A stretch of DNA of 64,000 nt, taken from positions 1 through 64,000 of the forward strand of contig CALXHP010000007.1 in assembly GCA_944388135.1 (NCBI GenBank). The letters are read 5' to 3'. The translations under genes and the position numbers were made by a program. Origin of the DNA: an uncultured Gemmiger sp. (GTDB lineage Bacteria > Bacillota > Clostridia > Oscillospirales > Ruminococcaceae). Below are positions 33,583 through 41,143 of this stretch, one piece after another; position 1 is the stretch's first letter, and each line of letters opens with the position of its first letter. The notes under the pieces are model-generated. The model was not told the DNA's origin. It searched no databases and worked only from the letters and a program-made list of their open reading frames with translations.

Positions 33583-33612
33583 TTGACAGGGGGAATGTAT
33601 TTGTCCTATAAC
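33583..33612 (+). promoter_or_regulatory. Promoter of the structured leader RNA/YczE unit
   Basis: TTGACA (33583-33588), 18 bp, TATAAC (33607-33612). Transcription should start near 33619, giving a leader of about 305 nt. Confidence 0.75.
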
Positions 33613-33618
33613 AAGTAT

Positions 33619-33925
33619 TGTTATTGATTGAAAGCTTATTATTGGGTATGCATAAGGCAGTTTCGGGTGTACGCCCCGGCGCAAATGTTCCGGTCCTGCA
33701 CCCGCACCCATTCCATTACGGATTCCTGGGAAAGGAAGTCTGCTGCGGCAGGCTTCCTTTCTCTTGCGCAGAGGCCGCCGAATCCGGAACCGGGACCGTC
33801 AGGTCCCCTTCCCCGTCGGCGGTCTTTCCCTCTGCCTTTTTCCGGGGCAGGGGGCGCAGGACCCACAGGTCGATTCCGTGCAAACTGCCGGCAGGCTGCA
33901 TACCCCAGCGGGAAAGGAAGTCAGT
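33619..33925 (+). ncRNA. Long structured 5' leader, candidate riboswitch of unknown class
   Basis: A bipartite long-range helix closes the element: GGGTATGC (33644-33651) with GCATACCC (33898-33905), and GGCAGTTT (33656-33663) with AAACTGCC (33882-33889). Inside are CGGGTG/CACCCG (33664-33669/33699-33704), a 14-bp hairpin at 33730-33761, GCAGAGG/CCTCTGC (33768-33774/33829-33835), CCGCCGA/TCGGCGG (33775-33781/33816-33822) and GGGACC/GGTCCC (33792-33807). The 13-mer GGGAAAGGAAGTC occurs twice, in the hairpin (33728-33740) and as the SD region (33910-33922). The hairpin's other arm, CTTCCTTTC (33753-33761), can pair with either. I could not match it to a riboswitch consensus I know. Confidence 0.7.
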
Positions 33926-34621
33926 ATGAAAGAAAAAAGCATCCGAATGGCAAAATGTGTCCTGGTCTACTGCATCGGCCTCTTCATCATGGCCATGGGG
34001 GTATCGTTTTCCGGTACCGCCGACCTGGGCATGTCCCCGGTGAACTCCATCCCCTATGTGCTCAGCGAGATCTTCACCTCCCTGCCCATGGGTACCTGGA
34101 TCATCATCATCTTTTCGCTGTACATTCTCATCCAGTTTGTGATCCTGGGGCGGAACTTCCAACCCTGGCGCATCCTGCAGCTGATCTGCACCACCCTGTT
34201 CGGCTATTTCACCGACTTTACCAACCTGCTGGCAGACCTTTTCCTGCCGGACCCCGCCCGAATGACCTTTGCCCCGGCGGTGGTCTACGGCGTGCGCCTG
34301 CTGTATCTTTTCATCAGCATGGTCCTGATCGCCCTGGGCATCCTCTTCTACCTGGCCCCCAACCTCATCTCCCTGCCCGGCGAGGGCATCATGCAGGTCA
34401 TTGCCCACAAGCTGGACAAGCCCCTGCCCGTCATCAAGATGTGCTTTGACTGCACGGTATCCATCATCGCCCTGGCCATCTCGCTGGCCTACTTCCGCCA
34501 GTTCCACGGCATCCGGGAAGGCACCGTCATTGCCGCCTTCGGTGTGGGCAAGATCCTGGGCCTGTACGCCCCCCTCAAACCCGCCCTGCACCGTTTCATG
34601 CACGGGCTGCAGGTGGAGTGA
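33926..34621 (+). CDS. YczE/YitT-like membrane protein
   Basis: 231 residues with about five hydrophobic segments. It starts MAKCVLVYCIGLFIMAMGVS (after a short basic stretch) and continues FSGTADLGMSPVNSIPYVLS, which matches the 'G...LG..P' helix of the YczE/YyaS family. The function of this family is poorly known; members are often near transport or regulatory genes. ATG 33926 lies 3 nt after the second copy of GGGAAAGGAAGTC. It is the only gene behind the structured leader RNA. Confidence 0.82.
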   Translation: MKEKSIRMAKCVLVYCIGLFIMAMGVSFSGTADLGMSPVNSIPYVLSEIFTSLPMGTWIIIIFSLYILIQFVILGRNFQPWRILQLICTTLFGYFTDFTNLLADLFLPDPARMTFAPAVVYGVRLLYLFISMVLIALGILFYLAPNLISLPGEGIMQVIAHKLDKPLPVIKMCFDCTVSIIALAISLAYFRQFHGIREGTVIAAFGVGKILGLYAPLKPALHRFMHGLQVE

Positions 34622-34664
34622 GTTCTCCCCTTGCGGGCACAGACCGCTGACCACAGCAAAAAAC

Positions 34665-34700
34665 AACCCCAGGGCCCGCTTTTGCGGGTCCTGGGGTTTT
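34665..34700 (+). terminator. Terminator of the YczE-like gene
   Basis: AACCCCAGG-g-CCCGC pairs with GCGGG-t-CCTGGGGTT across a T4 loop, followed by TT. It lies 43 bp past the stop. Confidence 0.8.
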
Positions 34701-34863
34701 GGTATCTTCCGGGTAGGCCGGGGCCTGTCGGGGGACTTTTCCCTTTTGGCGGCGCCGCCGTCCCTCCGCTGCGTTCCTTGATTTTTGCGGTTCAAAGTGC
34801 TACCATCATATATATACAGGCGCTTTCGGGCGCCTATCTCGGAGGATAAAGGGGCGAAATTTT

Positions 34864-36162
34864 ATGGAAAGTATGAAGTACAGCGATACCGCATTTGCAG
34901 TTTCTTTGCAGCCCGAACAGATCGTGGCCGAGGTCCATGCCAATCAGGTGGATCTGCCCCAGCGAACGGTGCGGGAACACATTGAATATGCGCTGGATCA
35001 TCCCATCGGGGCCGGTCCCATCGAAGAGGCCGTCCATGCGGGGGAGACGGTCTGCATCCTCATCTCGGACACCACCCGCCGCTGGCAGCAGCCCAGCACC
35101 TATCTGCCCATCCTGGTGGAGCGGCTCAACCGGGCGGGCATTCCCGACAAGGACATCCTCATCCTCTGCGCCACCGGCACCCACCGGCAGCAGACCGAGG
35201 AAGAGCACATCTCCCTGGTGGGGGAGGACCTCTACCACCGCATCCGGTTCATCGACCACAACTGCGACGACAAGGAGCACCTGACCTACATGGGCACCAC
35301 CAGCCGGGGCACCCCGGTCTGGCTGGACAGCTATGCCATGGCCTGCGACAAGATCATCCTCACCGGCGGCGTGGTCTACCACTTCCTGGCCGGATTCGGC
35401 GGCGGGCGCAAGTCCATTGTGCCGGGCATCGCCGGACGGGAGACGATCAATACCAACCACAACAACGCCCTGAACAAAGGGCTGGGCAGCGGCTCCAATC
35501 CCAAGGCCTGCAACGGCAACATGACCGAGAGCAACCCCTTCCACAGCGACCTGGTGGAGTGCGCCGCCTTTGCCAAGCCCGCCTATCTGCTCAACGTGAT
35601 TGTGGACGACAACTACCAGATCGTGGGGGCTTTTGCCGGTGACTGGCAGAAGGCCCACGCGGCGGCCGCCAAGGTGGTGGAACAGCTGGACGGTGTGCCC
35701 ATTCCCCGCCGCACCCCGCTGGTGATCTCCAGCGCCGGCGGTTACCCCAAGGACATCAACCTCTACCAGACCTCCAAGACCCTTTCCAACGCCCTGGCGG
35801 CGGTGGCTCCCGGCGGCACGATGATCCTGCTCTCCCAGTGCCGGGAAGGCTTCGGCGATCCCGACTGTGAGGCCCAGATCTGCAACTTCGATTCGATGGA
35901 AGCCCGGGAAAAAGCCCTGCGGGCCGACTTCTCCATCGGCGGCTTTGTGGGCTTCCTCTTTGCCGAAACGGCGGAGAACTATCACCTGATCCTGGTCACC
36001 GACATTCCCGCCGAGCGGTTTGCCCACACCAAGATCCAGGTGGCCACCACCCTGGATGAGGCCCTGGCCCTGGCGGCCCGGTGCAACGGCGGCAGCCTGG
36101 ACGGGGTGGAGACCACCCTGATGCCCCACGGCGGCAGCACCTTCCCCCTGCCCCAGGCATAA
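34864..36162 (+). CDS. larA: LarA-family nickel-pincer racemase/epimerase (DUF2088)
   Basis: 432 residues. The residues that hold the NPN (nickel pincer) cofactor in lactate racemase are present: His107 (ATGTHRQQ), His173 (GGVVYHFLAG), Lys183 (GGGRKSIVPG) and His199 (NTNHNNA), plus SDTTRRW near 68-74 and SSAGGYPKDINLYQTSK. It racemises lactate or epimerises another 2-hydroxy acid; LarA homologues vary in substrate. No larB, larC or larE cofactor genes lie in the window. SD AAAGGGG is 9 nt from ATG 34864. Close to the sugar-acid island (10 kb), but not linked to it by operon. Confidence 0.88.
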   Translation: MESMKYSDTAFAVSLQPEQIVAEVHANQVDLPQRTVREHIEYALDHPIGAGPIEEAVHAGETVCILISDTTRRWQQPSTYLPILVERLNRAGIPDKDILILCATGTHRQQTEEEHISLVGEDLYHRIRFIDHNCDDKEHLTYMGTTSRGTPVWLDSYAMACDKIILTGGVVYHFLAGFGGGRKSIVPGIAGRETINTNHNNALNKGLGSGSNPKACNGNMTESNPFHSDLVECAAFAKPAYLLNVIVDDNYQIVGAFAGDWQKAHAAAAKVVEQLDGVPIPRRTPLVISSAGGYPKDINLYQTSKTLSNALAAVAPGGTMILLSQCREGFGDPDCEAQICNFDSMEAREKALRADFSIGGFVGFLFAETAENYHLILVTDIPAERFAHTKIQVATTLDEALALAARCNGGSLDGVETTLMPHGGSTFPLPQA

Positions 36163-36166
36163 CAGC

Positions 36167-36208
36167 AGTCCCCCTTTTGTCCGCAAGGGACAAAAGGGGG
36201 ACTTTTTT
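36167..36208 (+). terminator. Terminator of larA
   Basis: A 16-bp perfect stem beginning AGTCCCCCTTTTGTCC, a 5-nt loop and T6. It lies 4 bp past the stop. Confidence 0.93.
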
Positions 36209-36245
36209 CTGGGGGCTCTTCCCCGGGGAAGTTCACCCTGCAGCC

Positions 36246-36761
36246 TCAGGGTTCCTTGCCTTCCGGTTCGTTGCAGGGGATGCGCGCCAGCAGTTCCCGC
36301 GCCGCCTCCACAGGGAATCCGGCGGGCGGTGCCTCCACCAGGCTTTGGAGCAAGGCATGGGCAGGGGCGCCCTGGGGCAGCATGTAGCCGGCCTCCCGCA
36401 GCAGGTCCTCGTTCACCAGACGGACCGATTTTGTGACTGCGGTGAGCAGCCGGTAGAGACCGTCTTCCCGGGCCTGCCGGGCCAGCTGGCGGGCCGTCTG
36501 TTCCTGCAGGGCTTTGCTGCGGGCCAACACATTGGCCCGGGCCACCACTGCCTCCGCCTTTTTCTGCTGGGGCGGATACTCCAGCGGCACCATCGAGATG
36601 GCTCCGCTGGGGCAGGCATCGGCACAGACGCCGCAGCCCAGGCATTTTTCGGTGTCAATGATGCTGTTCTCGGTATCGGTCGCCCCGGTAGGGCAGACAT
36701 ACAGGCAGAGGCAATCCTTGGTGCACAGCCGTAAATTCCGTACCGCCATCCGTTTTGCCAT
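36246..36761 (-). CDS. Two-cluster ferredoxin with C-terminal helical extension
   Basis: 171 residues from ATG 36761. The N-terminal half carries cysteines for two 4Fe-4S clusters (LCTKDCLCLYVCPTGA; EKCLGCGVCADACPSGA). The remaining 110 residues are helical with no motif I know. It begins 1 bp after the rubredoxin/rubrerythrin-like gene stop, so the two are one operon and probably pass electrons to each other in oxygen or peroxide defence. Confidence 0.85.
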   Translation of the reverse strand: MAKRMAVRNLRLCTKDCLCLYVCPTGATDTENSIIDTEKCLGCGVCADACPSGAISMVPLEYPPQQKKAEAVVARANVLARSKALQEQTARQLARQAREDGLYRLLTAVTKSVRLVNEDLLREAGYMLPQGAPAHALLQSLVEAPPAGFPVEAARELLARIPCNEPEGKEP

Positions 36762-36762
36762 C

Positions 36763-37404
36763 TCAGACCCTCCCTTCGATCTTCTCAAATTTCCAGGCCG
36801 GTACCTTGCACACCGGGCAGATCTCCGGCGGGGCATCCCCCACATAGACAAAACCGCAGACGGTGCACACCCATACCTGGGTGTTCTGCAGGAAATCCTC
36901 CCCTTCGGTGCGGTAGCGGGTGAGCAGCGAATCCAGCATCCGGGTCACCTTTTCCCCCCAGACACAGATCCGCTGGGTGCCCCGGTCCGACGCCGCCACG
37001 GCCGCTCCGCTCAGAGCGGGGTACTCCTCCTCCAGATCCCGGCGGATCCGGTCCATCAGCCCCTCCGGATCCGGGTCGGACACCGGGGCCGTTCCCGCGG
37101 CAAAAAAGTCTGCCAGCTCCCGGAACAGAGCCGCCTCCCGGTCCTTGTACTGCTTTTCGCAGCCCCGGGCCAGATTGGAACAGACCACCGACAGTTCCCC
37201 GGCGGACAGTTCTTTCAGATCCTCCACCGGTTTTGCGGGGGCTGCCGGAGCGTCGGGCTGCGCCGGTGCCCCGGCGGGAGAAAAGGCGCTTTTGGGGGCA
37301 CTGCACAGCGGGCAGACCCAGCTGTCCGGCAGTGCGGCAAAGGGGGTTCCCTCCTTTCCTTCATCGTACACATAGCCACAGATCCCGCAGATCCATCGCT
37401 CCAT
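36763..37404 (-). CDS. Rubredoxin-rubrerythrin-like redox protein with two FeCys4 sites
   Basis: 213 residues. N-terminal rubredoxin: [15 protein letters not shown] and [14 protein letters not shown]-terminal rubrerythrin-type rubredoxin: [20 protein letters not shown] then [12 protein letters not shown]. The middle (about 65-170) is helical, but I do not see a complete set of E-x-x-H diiron ligands, so peroxidase activity is uncertain. It is the first gene of an operon with a ferredoxin. Its promoter overlaps a PerR-like palindrome. Confidence 0.85.
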   Translation of the reverse strand: MERWICGICGYVYDEGKEGTPFAALPDSWVCPLCSAPKSAFSPAGAPAQPDAPAAPAKPVEDLKELSAGELSVVCSNLARGCEKQYKDREAALFRELADFFAAGTAPVSDPDPEGLMDRIRRDLEEEYPALSGAAVAASDRGTQRICVWGEKVTRMLDSLLTRYRTEGEDFLQNTQVWVCTVCGFVYVGDAPPEICPVCKVPAWKFEKIEGRV

Positions 37405-37461
37405 ACAAGTTCCTCCTTTCTGCCTTTTATGGTCGATTCCCAGCTTTTTTGGGAATTGTTC

Positions 37462-37498
37462 TTAAATTTATTATAAAATTTTTCCATAATCATGTCAA
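37462..37498 (-). promoter_or_regulatory. Promoter with overlapping PerR-like box ahead of the rubredoxin operon
   Basis: On the minus strand, TTGACA (37493-37498), 17 bp, TATAAT (37470-37475). TTATAATAAATTTAA (37462-37476) overlaps the -10 and matches the PerR consensus TTATAATNATTATAA at 12 of 14 defined bases. Confidence 0.75.
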
Positions 37499-37626
37499 TA
37501 TTTTATGCAGAATAAAACCAGTTTTTATTGGTGATCTTGTCACGGTGAGCCGGTGAAAAATCCTGTATACTGTCCACAGAACCACAGAAACGGAGGGGCC
37601 CCACAACGGACAGGAGGCGACAGCAG

Positions 37627-37863
37627 ATGTTACAGGAACTTTGGAAGAAATGGCGGCGGCCGATCCTTTTCACCGCGGGCGGTGCCCTGACGGGGCTTGC
37701 CTACTATGCTCTGGTGGGGTGTTCCACCGGCACCTGCGCCATCACCTCCAACCCCTTCAGCTCCATGCTCTATGCGGGGTTGATCGGGCTGCTGCTCTCG
37801 GGCAGCCTGGGAGGTTGCTGCTGCGGAGGTGAAAGCTGCAGCACGAAACCGCCTGAATCCTGA
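37627..37863 (+). CDS. Small DUF6132-like membrane protein
   Basis: 78 residues, two membrane helices, and the motif VGCSTGTCAITSNPFSSM followed by GGCCCGGESC at the C-terminus. Proteins of this type occur near rhodanese and other sulfur-handling genes and are predicted membrane proteins of unknown function. GGAGG lies 8 nt from ATG 37627. Divergent from the rubredoxin operon. A -10 (TATACT 37566-37571) is present, but no good -35. Confidence 0.82.
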   Translation: MLQELWKKWRRPILFTAGGALTGLAYYALVGCSTGTCAITSNPFSSMLYAGLIGLLLSGSLGGCCCGGESCSTKPPES

Positions 37864-37868
37864 ACCGC

Positions 37869-37899
37869 AAAACGCCGCCGGTTGCCTGCGGCGTTTTTT
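37869..37899 (+). terminator. Terminator of the DUF6132-like gene
   Basis: AAAACGCCGC pairs with GCGGCGTTTT, T6 in all. It lies 5 bp past the stop. Confidence 0.9.
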
Positions 37900-37964
37900 G
37901 CCGTTTTCCCTCTCCGTCCCCGGGCGGGATGCCAATTCCCCGATACATCACACAGGAGGAAACT

Positions 37965-38747
37965 ATGCCCACAGAAGTATGGCAAGGACTGCTGATCCCC
38001 TTTGCGGGGACGACCCTTGGGGCAGCCTGCGTCTTTTTTATGCGAAACAACCTGAAGGAATGGGTCCAGCGCGCCCTTACCGGTTTTGCGGCGGGGGTCA
38101 TGGTGGCCGCCTCCATCTGGAGCCTGCTGCTGCCCGCCATGGAACAGTCCGCCCATCTGGGGTTCTGGTCCTTTGTCCCTGCCGCTGCGGGCTTCTGGCT
38201 GGGGGTCCTGTTCCTGTTGGGGCTGGACCGGATCATTCCCCATCTGCACCAGGGCAGCCCGGAGGCGGAAGGCATTCCCAGTCATCTGGAAAAGACCACC
38301 ATGCTGACGCTGGCGGTGGCGCTGCACAACCTTCCGGAAGGAATGGCCATCGGCGCCATCTACGCCGGGTGGCTGTACGGGGACAGCGGGATCACCCTGG
38401 CGGGGGCGCTGACCCTCTCCCTGGGGATTGCCATCCAGAACTTCCCCGAAGGCGCGATCATCTCCCTGCCCCTGAAGTCGGAGGGGCTCTCCAAATCCCG
38501 CGCCTTCCTGTATGGCGTGCTGTCCGGCGCGGTGGAACCTGCGGGAGCCCTGGTCACCATCCTGCTGGCGGGCATCATGGTCCCGGTACTGCCCTACGCC
38601 CTCAGCTTTGCAGCCGGCGCCATGTTCTATGTGGTCGTGGAGGAGCTGATCCCCGAAATGTCCACAGGCCGGCATTCCAACCTGGGCACCCTCTTGTTCG
38701 CTGCCGGTTTTACCCTGATGATGACGCTGGATGTGGCCCTGGGATAA
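37965..38747 (+). CDS. ZIP-family divalent metal transporter
   Basis: 260 residues and eight hydrophobic segments. The metal-binding helices are intact: LAVALHNLPEGMAIGAI (H-N-x-P-E-G) and GIAIQNFPEGAIISLPL. This matches the bacterial ZupT/GufA group, which takes up Zn, Fe or Mn. The start is ATG 37965 with AGGAGGAAACT. Monocistronic, after the DUF6132 terminator. Confidence 0.93.
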   Translation: MPTEVWQGLLIPFAGTTLGAACVFFMRNNLKEWVQRALTGFAAGVMVAASIWSLLLPAMEQSAHLGFWSFVPAAAGFWLGVLFLLGLDRIIPHLHQGSPEAEGIPSHLEKTTMLTLAVALHNLPEGMAIGAIYAGWLYGDSGITLAGALTLSLGIAIQNFPEGAIISLPLKSEGLSKSRAFLYGVLSGAVEPAGALVTILLAGIMVPVLPYALSFAAGAMFYVVVEELIPEMSTGRHSNLGTLLFAAGFTLMMTLDVALG

Positions 38748-38766
38748 ATGGCCCTGACACAGACAA

Positions 38767-38799
38767 CACCCCCGGATCTTTGAAGAAGATCCGGGGGTG
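38767..38799. terminator. Hairpin between the ZIP and DUF554 genes
   Basis: A 14-bp perfect stem (CACCCCCGGATCTT) with a 5-nt loop lies between convergent stops at 38747 and 38838. The U-tract is poor. Confidence 0.65.
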
Positions 38800-38837
38800 C
38801 TGCAATTCTGGCTGCCCGACGCTGGGCACGGCGGCCG

Positions 38838-39557
38838 TCACAGCCCTGCAAAGGCGCAGAGCACCGCGATCACCAGGGCGGGGAGCATGTTGGCGATTTT
38901 CAACTTTTTCTCCCACAGCAGGTTGATGCCCACACAGAAGATCAGGATGGAGCCGGTCAGGGAGAGGTTGGCCAGGGCAGCGTCGGTCATCACCGGCTGG
39001 ATGGCCCGGGCCAGCAGGGTGACCGCCCCCTGCAGGATGCCCACGGGAAGGGCCGCAAACAGACAGCCTTTGCCCAGGGAGGCGCTCATCACGCAGATGA
39101 TGACCATATCCAGGATCGCCTTGAGGGCCAGGGTGGAATGGTCGCCGTAGATGCCGTCCTGGATGGAACCCACGATGGCCATGGCCCCGATGCTGACGGT
39201 CAGCGACGCCGTCACGAAGGCATCCACGAACCGTTTTTCCCGGGCGTTTCCAGTCTTGACCTTCAGCCAGCTGCCGAACTGCTCGATCCGCTGTTCCAGG
39301 TTGATCCACTCACCCAGCAGGGACCCCAGGGCATAGCTGATGACGATCATCATGGTGCCGCCGCTCTGCAGGCCGTCTGCCGTCACCGTCATCATCTCCT
39401 GCACGGCGCCGCCGATGCCCACAAAGACTACGCAGACCCCGATGGCCTGCATCAGGGTCTCCTGGTACCGGGCACTGATGGCCTTGCTGAACACCAGTCC
39501 GATCAGGCCCCCCGCCAGTATTGCCGCCACATTGATGATCGTTCCCAATCCTATCAT
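38838..39557 (-). CDS. DUF554 membrane protein (YdfK/YqgA type)
   Basis: 239 residues, six to seven hydrophobic segments. The family's glycine-rich opening is clear: GLGTIINVAAILAGGLIGLV. The segments GVCVVFVGIGGAVQEMM and SYALGSLLGEWINLEQRIEQ follow. A presumed channel or transporter of unknown substrate. ATG 39557 is 9 nt from GGAAGG. Own promoter: minus-strand TTGTCA (39628-39633), 17 bp, TATACT (39605-39610). Confidence 0.9.
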   Translation of the reverse strand: MIGLGTIINVAAILAGGLIGLVFSKAISARYQETLMQAIGVCVVFVGIGGAVQEMMTVTADGLQSGGTMMIVISYALGSLLGEWINLEQRIEQFGSWLKVKTGNAREKRFVDAFVTASLTVSIGAMAIVGSIQDGIYGDHSTLALKAILDMVIICVMSASLGKGCLFAALPVGILQGAVTLLARAIQPVMTDAALANLSLTGSILIFCVGINLLWEKKLKIANMLPALVIAVLCAFAGL

Positions 39558-39604
39558 ATCCTTACGCCTTCCGCTGCAAAGTTTTTCCGCTCATAACGAA
39601 CAGG

Positions 39605-39633
39605 AGTATACCCTTTTCCCGGGGAAATGACAA
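39605..39633 (-). promoter_or_regulatory. Promoter of the DUF554 gene
   Basis: TTGTCA, a 17-bp spacer and TATACT on the minus strand. It overlaps the terminator region of the upstream EamA gene. Confidence 0.78.
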
Positions 39634-39664
39634 GAACCCCCGCCCTTTGCAGGCCGGGGATTCC

Positions 39665-40504
39665 TCACAGGTTGAGCAGCACCAGAGCTGCCAGGATCAT
39701 GCCGGCCGCGCCCATCTGGCGGCCATTCAATCGTTCCTTGAAGAGGAAGAAGCTGGCCACACTGATGACCAGGATCACCCCCACGCTGTAGGAGGGGTAG
39801 ACCAGGAAGGCGGGCAGCTCGGTAAGAGCGGCCAGCAGCAGCCGGGAGGAAAGGAAGTTGGGCACCCCCACCAGCACCCCGAAGAAGATATCCCGCCCGG
39901 TGAGAGGGCGATGTTCTTTTACCAGCAGTACCAGGGTGGTCAGCCCAGCAAAGAGGAAGATGTAAAACATGAACAGCCCGTCGTCCTGCCGGCGGCCCAG
40001 CTGGGTGAACACCTTGGACATGGCGTCGGCGGTCCCGTTGAGGAGCAGGGTCAGCACCAGGGGCAGCAGGTAGACTTTATTCCGGGCGGAAGGGGTCGCC
40101 GGTCTGCCGGGCAGGCCGTTCATAAGGACGGCCGCCGCCACCGCCAGCACCACCCCCAGGCCCTGGAGCAGGGTGGGGCGTTCCCCGAACAGCGCCACCG
40201 ACACCACAATGGGCACCAGCACCCCCAGCCGGGTAAACACCGAGGAGAGGATCGCGCCGTTTTTGTGGATGCTGTAGCCGTTGGCAGAAAGGGAAGCCAG
40301 ATACACCAGCCCCGTGACGGCCCCCAGCCAGCAGGGGGTGACGTCCCCGTTATACAGTGCCTTGGGCTCCATGGCGGCAAAGGCCAGCAGCGTACAGGTG
40401 ATATAGTTGACCAGGTAGACCCCATAGGGACTGCCGGTATTCAGATATTTCAGCACAAGGGCCAGCACCGCGCTGAACAGCAAGGCCAGTACCAGAAAAA
40501 TCAT
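39665..40504 (-). CDS. EamA/DMT-superfamily transporter
   Basis: 279 residues, ten hydrophobic segments in two repeats, ending SVASFFLFKERLNGRQMGAA, a typical EamA end. The first repeat ends SVALFGERPTLLQGLGVVLAV. Likely an exporter of amino acids or other small metabolites; substrate unknown. ATG 40504 is 8 nt after AGGAG. A G-rich hairpin at 39634-39662 after the stop acts as a weak terminator. Confidence 0.9.
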   Translation of the reverse strand: MIFLVLALLFSAVLALVLKYLNTGSPYGVYLVNYITCTLLAFAAMEPKALYNGDVTPCWLGAVTGLVYLASLSANGYSIHKNGAILSSVFTRLGVLVPIVVSVALFGERPTLLQGLGVVLAVAAAVLMNGLPGRPATPSARNKVYLLPLVLTLLLNGTADAMSKVFTQLGRRQDDGLFMFYIFLFAGLTTLVLLVKEHRPLTGRDIFFGVLVGVPNFLSSRLLLAALTELPAFLVYPSYSVGVILVISVASFFLFKERLNGRQMGAAGMILAALVLLNL

Positions 40505-40568
40505 GCAGGAACTCCTCTCTTGTTTCGCAAACCTTTTTATTATATACCAACCGGCAGGCAAAAGAAAA

Positions 40569-40593
40569 GGCCCCGGTTCAAAATGACCGGGGT
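40569..40593 (-). terminator. Terminator of the 63-residue membrane protein
   Basis: GCCCCGGT pairs with ACCGGGG, with a minus-strand T-rich tract (plus AAAGAAAAG to its left). Confidence 0.75.
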
Positions 40594-40640
40594 CTGGCGT
40601 TTTTCCGTAGACCCTAAAAAAGGGTTCATGGCTGCCGTCC

Positions 40641-40832
40641 CTATTTTCCGCCGTATTTTTCTTTGATTTTCCGGACGGTATACTGGGCCAGCCCCACGCT
40701 TACAAGGAATGCGATGACCCAGCAAACCACCACCGCGATGTCCGCGAGGGCGTTCACCGTATGCTTAAACGCCAAATCGATGAGAAACAAAAAGACCAAA
40801 TCATATACGATGGTAAAAAATACGGTGAGCAT
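40641..40832 (-). CDS. Small two-helix membrane protein, 63 residues
   Basis: ATG 40832 follows GGGGAGG. Helix one is FFTIVYDLVFLFLIDLAF, helix two DIAVVVCWVIAFLVSVGLA, and the tail is basic (VRKIKEKYGGK). An extended -10 on the minus strand (TGGTATACT, 40889-40896) lies 57 bp upstream and a terminator lies downstream, so it is an independent unit. No family recognised. Confidence 0.72.
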   Translation of the reverse strand: MLTVFFTIVYDLVFLFLIDLAFKHTVNALADIAVVVCWVIAFLVSVGLAQYTVRKIKEKYGGK

Positions 40833-40948
40833 AGGCGCCTCCCCTGTTCTTTCCCCAGAAACGGACGAGCCGGACGGTTCCTGTAAAAAGTATACCAAAG
40901 GTACGCAAAAAGCGCAATGCGCCGGCCGGTGCCCTGGGGAAGCCAAAA

Positions 40949-40971
40949 GACCCGGTGGTTTCCACCGGGTC
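40949..40971 (-). terminator. Distal terminator behind the MetE-like gene
   Basis: GACCCGGTGG pairs with CCACCGGGTC across TTT, with minus-strand TCTTTTGG after it. It lies 170 bp beyond the MetE-like stop. The stretch between (40972-41143) holds no gene I can support. Confidence 0.75.
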
Positions 40972-41143
40972 CGGGTGCCCTGTATTCTGAGAGAACCGGG
41001 CACTGTCAGACCCGTTTCAGGCAGAAAGCCGCCGGGCCTCCTGCATCCTTTCCTCTGTCATCGTAAATATCCCCTGGCTGCCCCGGCTCCCTCTTGCAAA
41101 AAACGGTGCGGTCTGCAAGGGGGCTGCTTCCGGGGAAGCGGCA

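Noticed and set aside
33619..33925. Cobalamin or lysine riboswitch
   Set aside because: Short fragments (GGGAAAGGAAGTCAG; GAGGCCGCCGAA) look suggestive, but the conserved cores and their order are absent.
41017..41085. 14-codon peptide MTEERMQEARRLSA with a possible SD
   Set aside because: Too short, no promoter of its own, and it lies between the MetE-like stop and its distal terminator; could be chance.
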